This document shows positions 8,439-15,747 of a stretch of DNA of 37,142 nucleotides, piece by piece. How positions within the stretch are numbered: the stretch's first letter is position 1; the number at the start of each line of letters is the position of its first letter. This DNA comes from SURF-21 sp964462595. GTDB taxonomy: Bacteria > Actinomycetota > Geothermincolia > Geothermincolales > RBG-13-55-18. The translations under genes and the position numbers were made by a program. The stretch spans positions 1-37,142 of the forward strand of contig CAYWXM010000052.1 of NCBI GenBank assembly GCA_964462595.1, given 5' to 3'. The notes under the pieces are model-generated. The model worked only from the letters and a program-made list of their open reading frames with translations, searched no databases and had not been told where the DNA came from.

Positions 8439-8858
8439 TTATTCTCCGATGACCGTGATCACCAGGGAACGCGACCTGGGTATCTCGTCGAAGTCGACGA
8501 ATACCACCTGCTGCCATGTCCCCAGCCTCAGCTCTCCAGCCTCAAAAGGGACGGTAAGCGAGGGCCCGAGCAGGCCCGCCCTCACGTGTGAATGGCCGTT
8601 GCTGTCGACACCCCGCCGGTTATGATGGTAATCGTGATCGACTGGGGCGATGAAATCGAAGAGTTCGCGGAAATCGTGGCACACGCCCGGCTCGTGTTCC
8701 AGGGTAGTGACACCTCCGGTGGCGCCGGGGATGAAGACGTTCAATATCCCGTCAAGCAAGCCGGTGTTCCTCAGTATCTCCCTTATCTCCTGGGTAATCT
8801 CCACGATGTCGGCATCGCCCTTAGTGTCGAACTCGAGTCTTCTGTGCACAACCGCCAT
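8439..8858 (-). CDS. yjbQ: YjbQ/UPF0047 family protein
   Basis: This 139-residue protein matches the YjbQ (UPF0047) family. Visible are PGATGGVTTLEHEPG and the histidine-rich NGHSHVRAGLLGPSLTVPF with GTWQQVVFVDFD near the end. Members have a small metal-binding barrel, and some show weak thiamine-phosphate-synthase activity; the physiological role is not settled. I chose the ATG at 8858, preceded by AAAGGA at eight bases, over an in-frame TTG at 8885 that would overlap the probable promoter. It is the first gene of the minus-strand run leading into lysA. Confidence 0.85.
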   Translation of the reverse strand: MAVVHRRLEFDTKGDADIVEITQEIREILRNTGLLDGILNVFIPGATGGVTTLEHEPGVCHDFRELFDFIAPVDHDYHHNRRGVDSNGHSHVRAGLLGPSLTVPFEAGELRLGTWQQVVFVDFDEIPRSRSLVITVIGE

Positions 8859-8887
8859 CACTTCATTCCTTTCAACTTTCAACAATC

Positions 8888-8893
8888 ATTATA
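8888..8893 (-). promoter_or_regulatory. -10 element for yjbQ-lysA
   Basis: The minus strand reads TATAAT here, 29 bases ahead of the yjbQ start. No good -35 is visible at 16-18 bp spacing, so this is a moderate call. Confidence 0.4.
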
Positions 8894-8966
8894 GTAGTAT
8901 GAATGCTGTATAACGAATGAGCCAAGTCTTATATTTCCGTAAACCGCCTGGCCGTGTAAACACCAG

Positions 8967-9001
8967 AAAAGAAAAAAGTGTCCCGCTACGCTGGGAAACA
9001 C
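8967..9001 (-). terminator. Intrinsic terminator on the minus strand with no upstream gene
   Basis: On the minus strand the stem GTGT-(TT)-CCC-(A)-GC pairs with GC-GGG-ACAC around a GTA loop: nine base pairs with two small bulges. TTTTTTCTTTT follows directly. The opposite direction has no T-tract. No minus-strand protein gene lies upstream within 3.6 kb, so it must end a non-coding transcript or leader. Confidence 0.7.
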
Positions 9002-9097
9002 TCGTCCCACAGCCGGAAATGTGGGCGCAACGCGCCTTTGGGCCGGCATTGCCCGCTTGAAGCCGCTTTGCCCTCTTGCCCTTTTGCCAGCATAATG
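8967..9097 (-). ncRNA. Candidate structured small RNA or leader
   Basis: Reading the minus strand from about 9097 down to the terminator, the segment contains GGCGC-GTT-GCGCC (9036-9024), CCCACA-TTTCCGGC-TGTGGG (9025-9006) and then the terminator hairpin. The first two hairpins share two bases at 9024-9025, so they may be alternatives. It sits between the divergent yjbQ and MBL-hydrolase genes and ends about 70 bp before the yjbQ -10 element, so it is probably separate from the yjbQ message. No known riboswitch class was recognised, and no clear promoter was found. The 5' end is a guess. Confidence 0.35.
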
Positions 9098-9125
9098 ATT
9101 CTATGGCCGTGTAAAAGGAGGCGAG

Positions 9126-9812
9126 TTGCAAAAACCGTTCAAGATAACCGAGGGTGTATTCCAGGTAGGTGGGCCTGACATGACCGCTCCGGAGGACTGC
9201 TGCTTCTACCTGGTCGACATGGGGCGTCCCGTCCTCATCGATGCGGGCGCGGGAGTGGCGCCGCGAAAACTGCGGGAAAACCTCCGGGGACTCGGTTACG
9301 CGCCACAGGACATCAAGCTCGTGGTATTGACCCATTGCCATATCGATCACGTTGGGGGGGCTCTGCAACTGGCCGAGAAGTACAAGCTACCGCTGGCCAT
9401 ACACGAAAGCGATGCGCAGCCGGTAGAGCAGGGAGACGATAGGCGAACGGCGGCTAACTGGTACGGGATGAAGCTCAAGCCCACCAAGGTAAAATACCAC
9501 CTCGAAGGCGAGGGCGGGACCATAGAGGGCGGCGCATCGCCCATACGCTGGATACATACGCCCGGGCATACCCCTGGTTCCATATCGCTGCTCATAGATA
9601 ACGGCATGTTCAAGGTCCTCTTCGGCCAGGATATCCACGGGCCCTTTTATGCCTCCTTCGGCTCGGACCTGGACGCCTGGAGCGAATCCATGCGCAAGCT
9701 CCTCGAGCTGGAGGCGGACATCCTCTGCGAGGGCCACTTCGGGATAATCCGTCCCGCCTCGGAGGTAAGGGCATACATAGAGAGTTACCTGCGCAATTTC
9801 GGCAAGCTGTGA
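9126..9812 (+). CDS. MBL-fold metallo-hydrolase
   Basis: This 228-residue protein has the metallo-beta-lactamase-fold motifs: LTHCHIDHVGG (the HxHxDH metal motif) near residues 70-80, the HTPGHTPGS block with the next histidine near 147, LFGQDIHG with a bridging aspartate, and a late CEGHFG histidine. Small stand-alone proteins of this type include glyoxalase II-like thioesterases and lactonases; the substrate is not clear. The start is the TTG at 9126, four to five bases after AAAAGGAGG. It is a single gene, divergent from yjbQ. A short 5-bp-stem hairpin lies at 9817-9830 just after the stop. Confidence 0.88.
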   Translation: MQKPFKITEGVFQVGGPDMTAPEDCCFYLVDMGRPVLIDAGAGVAPRKLRENLRGLGYAPQDIKLVVLTHCHIDHVGGALQLAEKYKLPLAIHESDAQPVEQGDDRRTAANWYGMKLKPTKVKYHLEGEGGTIEGGASPIRWIHTPGHTPGSISLLIDNGMFKVLFGQDIHGPFYASFGSDLDAWSESMRKLLELEADILCEGHFGIIRPASEVRAYIESYLRNFGKL

Positions 9813-10073
9813 GGAACCCGCTAACGCGGGCAGGACTCGAATGCCGCCTTGACACATCGGGGACGGCTACGGCGCAAAGATCATCGCTACCGGGTTCTTA
9901 CGGCGGGTCCTCAAGCTCTGGCGGCTCGAGTAGGAGTGGTGTTTGGACCCTGTTTTACCTGATTATCATCTCGTAGCAGACATTTTTCCGTCTTCCGGCC
10001 CCCGCGTTATATGCACCCTAGTACACATGGACAACTATATGTAGGGGCTTGCGGGAAAAAGCTGCGTGGTTTA
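9813..10073. other. Intergenic stretch without a recognisable gene
   Basis: Apart from the small hairpin CCCGC-TAAC-GCGGG at 9817-9830, which lacks a T-tract, I see no conserved gene, RNA or repeat here. It separates the MBL hydrolase from the padR promoter region. Confidence 0.5.
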
Positions 10074-10109
10074 ATATATCGAATTGATATATCGAATTGA
10101 TATATCGAG
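10074..10109 (+). repeat. Three tandem 13-bp repeats, probable PadR operator
   Basis: The unit ATATATCGAATTG occurs at 10074-10086 and 10087-10099, followed by a third, partial unit (ATATATCGA) at 10100-10108. The array ends 60 bases before the padR start codon in an otherwise GC-rich region. PadR regulators often repress their own promoters at AT-rich sites, so autoregulation of padR-ino1 through these repeats is a reasonable inference. Confidence 0.55.
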
Positions 10110-10168
10110 GCGATAGTTTAGAAGCGGGGAACGAAGTAGATTATACGCACGCATGGGGAAGGTGTAAA

Positions 10169-10798
10169 GTGCTGGAACTGGCCATTCTGGGAGCCCTCAA
10201 GGAAAAGCCCATGTACGGCTACGAGCTTAAGAAACGCCTTTCCTATCTCCTCGGACACTTGTGGAAGATCAGCTACGGCTCGCTCTATCCGGGCCTGAAA
10301 AGGCTCGAGGCCAAAAACGCGGTCGAGCGCGCCTACACGGTGAAAGCCAAGACCAGAAACCGCTACGTTTACCGCATCACCCCCGAGGGGGAGGAAACCT
10401 TCCAGTTGCTCCTGGTGGACACGCGCAAGAACTCCGAGATAACCGACGCGGACAAGTTCAGCATCAGGCTGGCCTTTTTTCAGTATATGGAGCCTGAGAT
10501 GAGGCTCTGGCTGCTGGAGAGGAGAAGGAATTATCTCGAGGAAAAGCTTACGGAGATGAGCGGCGCAGGCAAGGGCCGTTACAAGGAATCGGACAGCTAC
10601 CGCCAGGGCCTTTACCGCCACCGACAGGAACTGCTCAAGAGCGATATCGTATGGTTGCAGGAAATGATAGACCAGGAGAGGCAGCACATACAGGAAAGGA
10701 AAGAGGGAGCGAGTGCTCCTGCGGCGGAGAAAAAAGGGGGTGAGAAGCTGATCATAGACGATGGATCATTAGAGAACGTGACGCCCATACAGGCTTAA
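10169..10798 (+). CDS. PadR family transcriptional regulator
   Basis: This 209-residue protein starts with the PadR winged helix-turn-helix: LELAILGALKEKPMYGYELKKRL, then SYGSLYPGLKRLEAKNAVE and RYVYRITPEGEE over residues 1-90. The rest is a helical dimerisation part of the Vir type, ending in a charged tail. The start is the GTG at 10169 behind GGGGAAGG; an upstream ATG at 10097 would place the operator-like repeats inside the coding region. It lies 60 bp before the inositol-phosphate-synthase gene in the same direction. A padR next to ino1 is also known in mycobacteria, so control of inositol synthesis is likely. Confidence 0.88.
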   Translation: MLELAILGALKEKPMYGYELKKRLSYLLGHLWKISYGSLYPGLKRLEAKNAVERAYTVKAKTRNRYVYRITPEGEETFQLLLVDTRKNSEITDADKFSIRLAFFQYMEPEMRLWLLERRRNYLEEKLTEMSGAGKGRYKESDSYRQGLYRHRQELLKSDIVWLQEMIDQERQHIQERKEGASAPAAEKKGGEKLIIDDGSLENVTPIQA

Positions 10799-10858
10799 CG
10801 GATACGATTGCGATCCCACTGCTCAAGGGGATGGATATAGGGTTTTAGGAGGTTCTTG

Positions 10859-12025
10859 ATGAGAAACATAAGGGTGGCCATCGTAGGGGTGGGCAACTGC
10901 GCTTCCTCGCTGGTACAGGGTATCGAGTACTACAAAGACGCCAAGGACGGCGACCTCATACCCGGGCTGATGCACGTAAGCGTGGGTCCCTACCATATCA
11001 GAGACATCGACGTGGTGTGCGCCTTCGACGTGGACGCCGACAAGGTCGGCAAAGACGTCGGCGAGGCCATAAACAGCGGCAAGAACAACACCGTGAAGAT
11101 ATGCGACGTACCCTTCCTGGACGCGCCGGTGTTCAGGGGGCACACCCTTGACGGCATGGGAAAATACTATCGCATGACCATCGAGGAGGACGGCTCCCAA
11201 CCCGTTAACGTGGCGGAGGTACTCTCCCGGCACGGCGTGGACGTTCTCGTCAATTACCTGCCCGTCGGCAGCGAGAACGCGACCCGTTTCTACGTGGAGG
11301 AAGCTCTCAAGGCTGGCTGCGGCATCGTTAACTGCATCCCGGTATTCGTGGCCAAGGAAGAGATGTGGCAGGGCAAATTTCGCAGGTACGGCCTTCCAAT
11401 CATCGGCGACGATATCAAGTCGCAGGTGGGGGCGACCATCCTGCACCGCGTCCTGGCCAAGCTTTTTAACGACCGCGGCGTCCTGCTCGACCGCACTTCC
11501 CAGCTGAATATCGGCGGCAACATGGACTTCATGAACATGCTCGAGCGCGAGCGCCTGGAATCGAAGAGGATCTCCAAGACGGATGCCGTAGTCTCCCAGT
11601 TAAGCCACAGCATCGACAAGGACGATGTCCATATCGGACCCAGCGATTACGTGGCCTGGCTGAACGACCGCAAGTGGGCATATATACGCCTCGAAGGAAG
11701 GGAGTTCGGCGACGTCCCCATGTCCGTCGAGTTCAAGCTGGAGGTATGGGACTCCCCCAACTCCGCCGGCATCGTCATCGACGCCGTACGCTGCTGCAAG
11801 CTGGCCATCGACCGCGGCATGTCGGGAGCGCTGCTGGGGCCTTCGGCGTATTTCATGAAATCGCCGCCGGTGCAGTACTCGGACGACGTGGCAAGGCAGA
11901 TGGTGGAGGCTTTCATCGCGGCCCAGCCTTCCGGGATGCTCACCACGGCCGATTTCGGGAACGGCAAGGACCTGGAGAGTTCGGAAAAGCTCATGGAAAT
12001 ACCCCCCAGCGGCGCCCGGGAATAA
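10859..12025 (+). CDS. ino1: Myo-inositol-1-phosphate synthase
   Basis: This 388-residue enzyme converts glucose 6-phosphate to 1L-myo-inositol 1-phosphate with bound NAD. Its size fits the short prokaryotic class rather than the ~520-residue eukaryotic one. The Rossmann start VAIVGVGNCASSLVQG, VNYLPVGSENATRFY, the GDDIKSQVGATILHR block with the catalytic lysine, LNIGGNMDF and the late DSPNSAGIVIDAVR are all present. The product feeds inositol phospholipids, mycothiol or compatible solutes. The start is the ATG at 10859, six bases after AGGAGG; a TTG directly before it is in frame. It is cotranscribed with padR on spacing. Confidence 0.95.
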   Translation: MRNIRVAIVGVGNCASSLVQGIEYYKDAKDGDLIPGLMHVSVGPYHIRDIDVVCAFDVDADKVGKDVGEAINSGKNNTVKICDVPFLDAPVFRGHTLDGMGKYYRMTIEEDGSQPVNVAEVLSRHGVDVLVNYLPVGSENATRFYVEEALKAGCGIVNCIPVFVAKEEMWQGKFRRYGLPIIGDDIKSQVGATILHRVLAKLFNDRGVLLDRTSQLNIGGNMDFMNMLERERLESKRISKTDAVVSQLSHSIDKDDVHIGPSDYVAWLNDRKWAYIRLEGREFGDVPMSVEFKLEVWDSPNSAGIVIDAVRCCKLAIDRGMSGALLGPSAYFMKSPPVQYSDDVARQMVEAFIAAQPSGMLTTADFGNGKDLESSEKLMEIPPSGARE

Positions 12026-12227
12026 ACAGCCCCGCTGACACGCGGTATGCAGGCGGGCTCAACCCAGTCCTCTCCGCGCCACGACACTTTCATATCCGGG
12101 ATAATATCGATCCCGCAATCGCCCTTTTTGGCCCAAAACCCACCGATATCAAACACTCCGCTCTCCCGCGTTAGCAGGGATTCTGCTTCCAGGCACGGCG
12201 GGTTCCAGGACAATCCGCCTCCGGGTG

Positions 12228-12255
12228 TTGATTTTGCTGAGCGTTGTGATATATT
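12228..12255 (+). promoter_or_regulatory. Promoter of the small conserved protein
   Basis: TTGATT at 12228-12233 and TATATT at 12250-12255 are separated by 16 bp, and TGA directly before the -10 makes it an extended -10 promoter. The expected start is about 40 bases ahead of the TTG start codon at 12300. Confidence 0.6.
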
Positions 12256-12299
12256 ACTTAAACGTACGATATAAGTCTAATTGTTCGGGAGGCGATGTT

Positions 12300-12599
12300 T
12301 TGATCAACTCGGGGCAAACAGCACCAGCCATCGCCGATGCGACCGATCGCCCGGTGAACGTAAAATGTTACTCCGGTTTCAAGGCCAACGAGAGGCCGTT
12401 GAGCTTCACCATCTGCGATCACGAGTTCTCGGTCATGGATATCGAGGGCAGCTGGTTCGAGGAAGACGAATCAAACCGGGCAAGAAGGGTATGCTTCCGG
12501 GTGCGTGCGGATGACGGCGACCTCTACCTGCTCAGCTGTGACGAGAGCAGCGGCGATTGGGTGCTCCGCCGCGTGTGGAGGTTGGGAATCCTCAGCTGA
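12300..12599 (+). CDS. Small protein of unknown function
   Basis: A 99-residue soluble protein without a signal peptide. The core reads VNVKCYSGFKANERPLSFTI followed by a segment with SWFEED and then RADDGDLYLLSCDESSGDWVLRRVW. This looks like a small beta-rich domain similar to short uncharacterised proteins found in several high-GC bacteria and deltaproteobacteria. I do not know a function. The TTG at 12300 is preceded by GGGAGG at seven bases and by a good promoter; an earlier in-frame start at 12225 would overlap that promoter. The gene is single and converges on the thioesterase gene. Confidence 0.7.
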   Translation: MINSGQTAPAIADATDRPVNVKCYSGFKANERPLSFTICDHEFSVMDIEGSWFEEDESNRARRVCFRVRADDGDLYLLSCDESSGDWVLRRVWRLGILS

Positions 12600-12657
12600 A
12601 GGCGGAAAAACAGCCTGCGCGCCGGGCAACCGGGAGGTGTCGGCTTCCGGCCTGCGC

Positions 12658-13059
12658 TTAAGCCCGGCGAGCTTTTTCCCTCACGGTGAAAGTCGCCATG
12701 GCCCTGGCGAGCAGTTTACCGTCAGCGTCGGAAACGCTCGCTTCCCCGACGGCCACAGACCTTCCTTTCTGGATGATCCTGGCCTCGCACGTGATTTCCC
12801 CGCCACGTACGGGCGCGATATAGTTTATCTTCATCTCCACGGTGGCCATCATCTCGCGCTCGTGATCGACGAGGGTCGCCAGTGCGGCCGCCACCGAGGC
12901 GTCGGCTATAGAGGCGATCGCCCCACCATGCACCACGCCTCCCGCATTGAAGAAGCGGGGTTCAGCGAGCATGACGAAACGCGAGGTCCCCTCGCCTAAC
13001 TCCTCGAGACGCATCCCCAGAAGGGCGTAAAAGGTGGTGGGGTCGCGCCGGGAAAGCAT
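12658..13059 (-). CDS. Hotdog-fold thioesterase, PaaI type
   Basis: A 133-residue hotdog-fold protein. FFNAGGVVHGGAIASIADASVAAAL is the PaaI-family active-site region: HGG starts the long helix and an aspartate follows. MKINYIAPVRGGEITCEARI and GRSVAVGEASVSDADGKLLARAMATF are the typical later strands. Members hydrolyse acyl-CoA thioesters, often of aromatic or short-chain acids. The preferred start is the ATG at 13059 with CGGGAG just ahead; an in-frame TTG at 13131 would overlap the epimerase gene by 25 bases. It follows that gene in the same direction with a 47-bp gap. Confidence 0.85.
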   Translation of the reverse strand: MLSRRDPTTFYALLGMRLEELGEGTSRFVMLAEPRFFNAGGVVHGGAIASIADASVAAALATLVDHEREMMATVEMKINYIAPVRGGEITCEARIIQKGRSVAVGEASVSDADGKLLARAMATFTVREKARRA

Positions 13060-13106
13060 TATCTCCCGGTAGCGTGACTCCCTACTCTCTGCGCTTTCCC
13101 CGCCCT

Positions 13107-14039
13107 TTACTCCGGGTTCTTCTGGAACCAATCCACCACCCTCCTCAGGCCTTCCTCGAGGCCGACCTCGGGCTTCCAGCCCAGGATGCTCACGGCCTTG
13201 TCCAACTTCGGCCGCCGCCTTAGGGGATCGTCCTCTGGCAGGGGCATGTAGGTGATGCCCGAGTTGGAACCGGTTATCTTTTTCACGCTCTCCGCCAGTT
13301 CGAGAATGGTCATCTCCTCGTCGTTACCGAGGTTGATCACCTCGCCTACGGCGGCATCCATCGTCAGGGCGCGGTAAATCCCCTCTACGAGGTCATCCAC
13401 GTAACAGAAGCTGCGAGTCTGCGTCCCATCGCCATAGACGGTGAGCGGCTGGCCGGCGATCGCCTGCAATATGAAGTTGGGGACTACCCTCCCGTCCTCA
13501 CGGCGCATGCGCGGGCCGAAGGTATTGAAGATGCGCAGGATAACCGCCTGCAATCCGTAGATACGCTGGTAAGAAGAGGCCAAGGCCTCGCCGAAGCGCT
13601 TGGATTCGTCGTAGCAGGCTCGCGGACCTATGGGGTTGACGTTGCCGTGATAGCTCTCGGTCTGTGGAGTCTCCAGGGGGTCACCGTAAACCTCGGAGGT
13701 CGAGGCCAGGAGAAAACGGGCCCCGTTTTTACGGCAGACCTCCAACGCCTGGTAGGTGCCCAGGGAATTCACCAACATGGTCTCCACCGCAAGGCGGCTG
13801 TAATCAACCGGGCTTGCCGGGCTGGCAAGATGGGCTACCCGGTCAACCTCGAGGTTTATCGGCACCGTGGCATCGGCCAGCACGAACTGGAAAAGAGGGT
13901 CGTCCCGGAGCTGCTCGATATTGCGCAGATCGCCGGTACAGAGGTTGTCGAGGCAGGTCACGGCGTGCCCCTCCGCCACCAGGCGTGTGCACAGATGTGA
14001 TCCGATAAAGCCCGCACCTCCGGTTACCAGGATCCTCAC
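13107..14039 (-). CDS. NAD-dependent sugar epimerase, UDP-glucuronate decarboxylase type
   Basis: This 310-residue extended short-chain dehydrogenase has the NAD motif GGAGFIGSHL at residues 7-16, STSEVYGDP, the catalytic YDESK and RIFNTFGPRM. The pattern HLASPASPVDY, then NVNPIGPRACYDESKR and PLTVYGDGTQTRSFCYVDDLVEGI, is very close to UDP-glucuronate decarboxylases (UDP-xylose synthases). These make UDP-xylose for cell-surface glycans. A UDP-glucose 4-epimerase role is less likely. The start is the GTG at 14039, with AGGAGG ten bases upstream and an extended -10 promoter further up. No glycosyltransferase genes are adjacent. Confidence 0.88.
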   Translation of the reverse strand: MRILVTGGAGFIGSHLCTRLVAEGHAVTCLDNLCTGDLRNIEQLRDDPLFQFVLADATVPINLEVDRVAHLASPASPVDYSRLAVETMLVNSLGTYQALEVCRKNGARFLLASTSEVYGDPLETPQTESYHGNVNPIGPRACYDESKRFGEALASSYQRIYGLQAVILRIFNTFGPRMRREDGRVVPNFILQAIAGQPLTVYGDGTQTRSFCYVDDLVEGIYRALTMDAAVGEVINLGNDEEMTILELAESVKKITGSNSGITYMPLPEDDPLRRRPKLDKAVSILGWKPEVGLEEGLRRVVDWFQKNPE

Positions 14040-14076
14040 TTAAAAGTTACCTCCTTACTCCGGCCATGGACAATCA

Positions 14077-14085
14077 ATTATACCA
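14077..14085 (-). promoter_or_regulatory. Extended -10 promoter of the epimerase gene
   Basis: The minus strand reads TGGTATAAT, a full extended -10 match, 37 bases ahead of the GTG start at 14039, with a ribosome site in between. Confidence 0.6.
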
Positions 14086-14174
14086 ACACCATATCGGGCG
14101 TGGAAACGTCAGGTATCCCGGAACCCCATGGCTCATGCGGCCCGCAAGCGGAACCGTTACTCCGTTTAACGCTT

Positions 14175-15263
14175 TCATCCCTCTCCGACCATGATGTTCA
14201 CGCCGGCGCGGCGCAACCAGGCAAAAAGCTCAGGGTCGCCCAATACCCTGTCCGGGGTGCAAACCCCTGGCTCCCAGGCGTTTCTGACCATCCCATCCAC
14301 CGCGGCGGCCATGACCAGAGCGGAAATACGGTAGTAATCACCCACTACGCCAAGCGTCCTCTTGATTGGAGCACCCCTGACGGCCCCGCTGGCTGTAACC
14401 CGCAAGGCGGCAGGCAAGGAGTCCCTGGCCATGCGGGCCATCCCTGAGGTCACGGCGCGCACCGCCGCCTTCCACAAATCGTTCCCCTCCACCCCGTACA
14501 TGCGTGCCAGCGACTGCAGGGCCAACGCTTTTGCCCTGCTTCCCACCCCCGCCTTGAACCAGATATCCCCGATCCCGGCAGCAACTCCGGCCAGGGTCAT
14601 GGGCTCGGGATGGGAAAGGTGCGAGACTACCTGCATGCCCACGGGGGGAGGAAACCCTACCGTCTGTTCCCAGCTTCCCGCCCGTGCCTTGATCTGGCTT
14701 CCCTCCTTGCGAACGGGCGCTTTGCCCGCAAACGATCGCAGCAGGTGCTCCAGGGTAGCCAACCCCAGGCCGGACTCCAGATCGAGGAACCAGGCGAGCT
14801 CGAGGCTATCCACCACATCGAGCCGCGAGGTCGCGCGGCATGCGAGCAGGTCGGAAAGGCCGGGGGTCAGGCCGCAACCGCAAAGCACCCTTACGCCGCC
14901 CCGCTCAGCCTCCTTTCCCAGGGCCAGCACCTCCGCTGCGGAATCCGGGTCATCGCACATGGACAGGTAATCGCGCCCCGTAGCGATGGCCGCCATCGCA
15001 ATCCGGCTTTCGTGAAGATGAAAAGGGCCCAGGCATCCCAACACCAGGTCAGCTTCTTTCATCCTTTCCCTGAGACCGCTGTCGCTCTCCGCATCCAGAT
15101 AACGCAGGCTCACGGGGATGTGCGCAAGTTCGGAGGAATGTTTGCAGAGGGCTCCGGCATCACGGTCGGCAAGGTAGATATGTTCCACGCCGGGAAGGAA
15201 GCGCAAGATAGGGATTACCGCCGCCGCCGCTTTCCCAGCCGCGCCAAGGACGAGGATCCTCAT
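14175..15263 (-). CDS. Saccharopine-dehydrogenase-like NAD(P)-binding protein
   Basis: A 362-residue protein with an N-terminal Rossmann motif VLGAAGKAAAAV at residues 4-15, an acidic end of strand two (YLADRD), and VLGCLGPFHLHESRIAMAAIATGRDYLSMCDD, all typical of the saccharopine dehydrogenase/homospermidine-synthase-like superfamily. The middle block GVRVLCGCGLTPGLSDLLA is also characteristic. Members include lysine-metabolism enzymes and many oxidoreductases of unknown substrate. Nothing in the context links it firmly to lysine, so the exact reaction stays open. It starts nine bases after a 49-residue membrane-protein gene and is probably translated from the same mRNA. Confidence 0.8.
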   Translation of the reverse strand: MRILVLGAAGKAAAAVIPILRFLPGVEHIYLADRDAGALCKHSSELAHIPVSLRYLDAESDSGLRERMKEADLVLGCLGPFHLHESRIAMAAIATGRDYLSMCDDPDSAAEVLALGKEAERGGVRVLCGCGLTPGLSDLLACRATSRLDVVDSLELAWFLDLESGLGLATLEHLLRSFAGKAPVRKEGSQIKARAGSWEQTVGFPPPVGMQVVSHLSHPEPMTLAGVAAGIGDIWFKAGVGSRAKALALQSLARMYGVEGNDLWKAAVRAVTSGMARMARDSLPAALRVTASGAVRGAPIKRTLGVVGDYYRISALVMAAAVDGMVRNAWEPGVCTPDRVLGDPELFAWLRRAGVNIMVGEG

Positions 15264-15272
15264 GACCAGGCC

Positions 15273-15422
15273 TCAGAACAGGTCCGCCTCATCGGCCTCT
15301 CTCCACGAGGTCTCTGGGAAAGATGCAGGCCCGGACCCGACCTTCAGGCCCCTCCAAGCCAGGGAAACCAGGAATAACGCCGCCAGCGCGGCGGCGGCAA
15401 TGCGATACTTGTATCCAGACAT
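15273..15422 (-). CDS. 49-residue single-span membrane protein
   Basis: The predicted protein begins MSGYKYRIAAAALAALFLVSLAW and has one clear membrane-spanning segment at residues 8-23, positively charged residues just before it, and an acidic C-terminal tail (WREADEADLF). The ATG at 15422 lies only six bases after TATAAT and has no ribosome site, which suggests a leaderless message. The stop lies nine bases before the saccharopine-dehydrogenase-like gene, so it looks like the first gene of a two-gene unit. No family was recognised. An in-frame extension upstream to 15470 would cover the promoter and is less likely. Confidence 0.5.
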   Translation of the reverse strand: MSGYKYRIAAAALAALFLVSLAWRGLKVGSGPASFPETSWREADEADLF

Positions 15423-15428
15423 AGTCAG

Positions 15429-15434
15429 ATTATA
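15429..15434 (-). promoter_or_regulatory. -10 element at a leaderless start
   Basis: TATAAT on the minus strand is followed by six bases and then the ATG at 15422. No Shine-Dalgarno sequence and no clear -35 are seen. Confidence 0.55.
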
Positions 15435-15481
15435 AACCATTACCCCGAACCCGGTTGTGGCCGAGTTCAAACCGCCACCTG

Positions 15482-15509
15482 CCCGAGAACTACCGGGTCG
15501 GTCGCAGCG
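15482..15509 (+). repeat. Partial copy of the CCCGAG repeat family
   Basis: These 28 bases, beginning CCCGAGAACTAC, match 27 of 28 bases of the segment starting at 19209. Only the left end of the element is present. Confidence 0.7.
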
Positions 15510-15547
15510 CGCCCAGGCATAAGGGCAGCTAATAGGATAGATAGCGC

Positions 15548-15738
15548 CCGGGTGTCGCCTATAAAAAAGAGGCTTCCCGAGACCCGGGTCCGTTCTGTGC
15601 GCAAGCGGGCGAACCCCCCGTCTGCTTGACCGACTCCAGCCCGGCGAGCAAGGTGCTCGGAGGAGCCTGCGACGACGACCAGCCTTGTCGCCGGGCTTCT
15701 AACGAAAGGGAGAGGTCGTTACCCCCCGGTCTCGGGAA
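15548..15738 (+). repeat. Composite dispersed repeat, copy A
   Basis: The copy starts with the 23-bp block (15548-15570, containing GTGTCGCCTATAAAAAAGA) that recurs at 19103-19125 and, inverted with one mismatch, at 26139-26161. A perfect 11-bp inverted repeat follows: TTCCCGAGACC at 15574-15584 and GGTCTCGGGAA at 15728-15738. The right end carries the family's CGTTACCC sequence. It begins ten bases past the stop of the minus-strand acyl-CoA ligase gene; in that gene's sense the element ends with TCTTTTTT. It fills the gap between the ligase and the small membrane-protein gene. Confidence 0.75.
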
Positions 15739-15747
15739 TAAAACAGC

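Noticed and set aside
8978..9001. TPP riboswitch, suggested by CCAGCGTAGCGGGA near yjbQ
   Set aside because: The short match resembles the end of a TPP aptamer, but the invariant CTGAGA and the rest of the aptamer are absent; the sequence is explained by the terminator stem.
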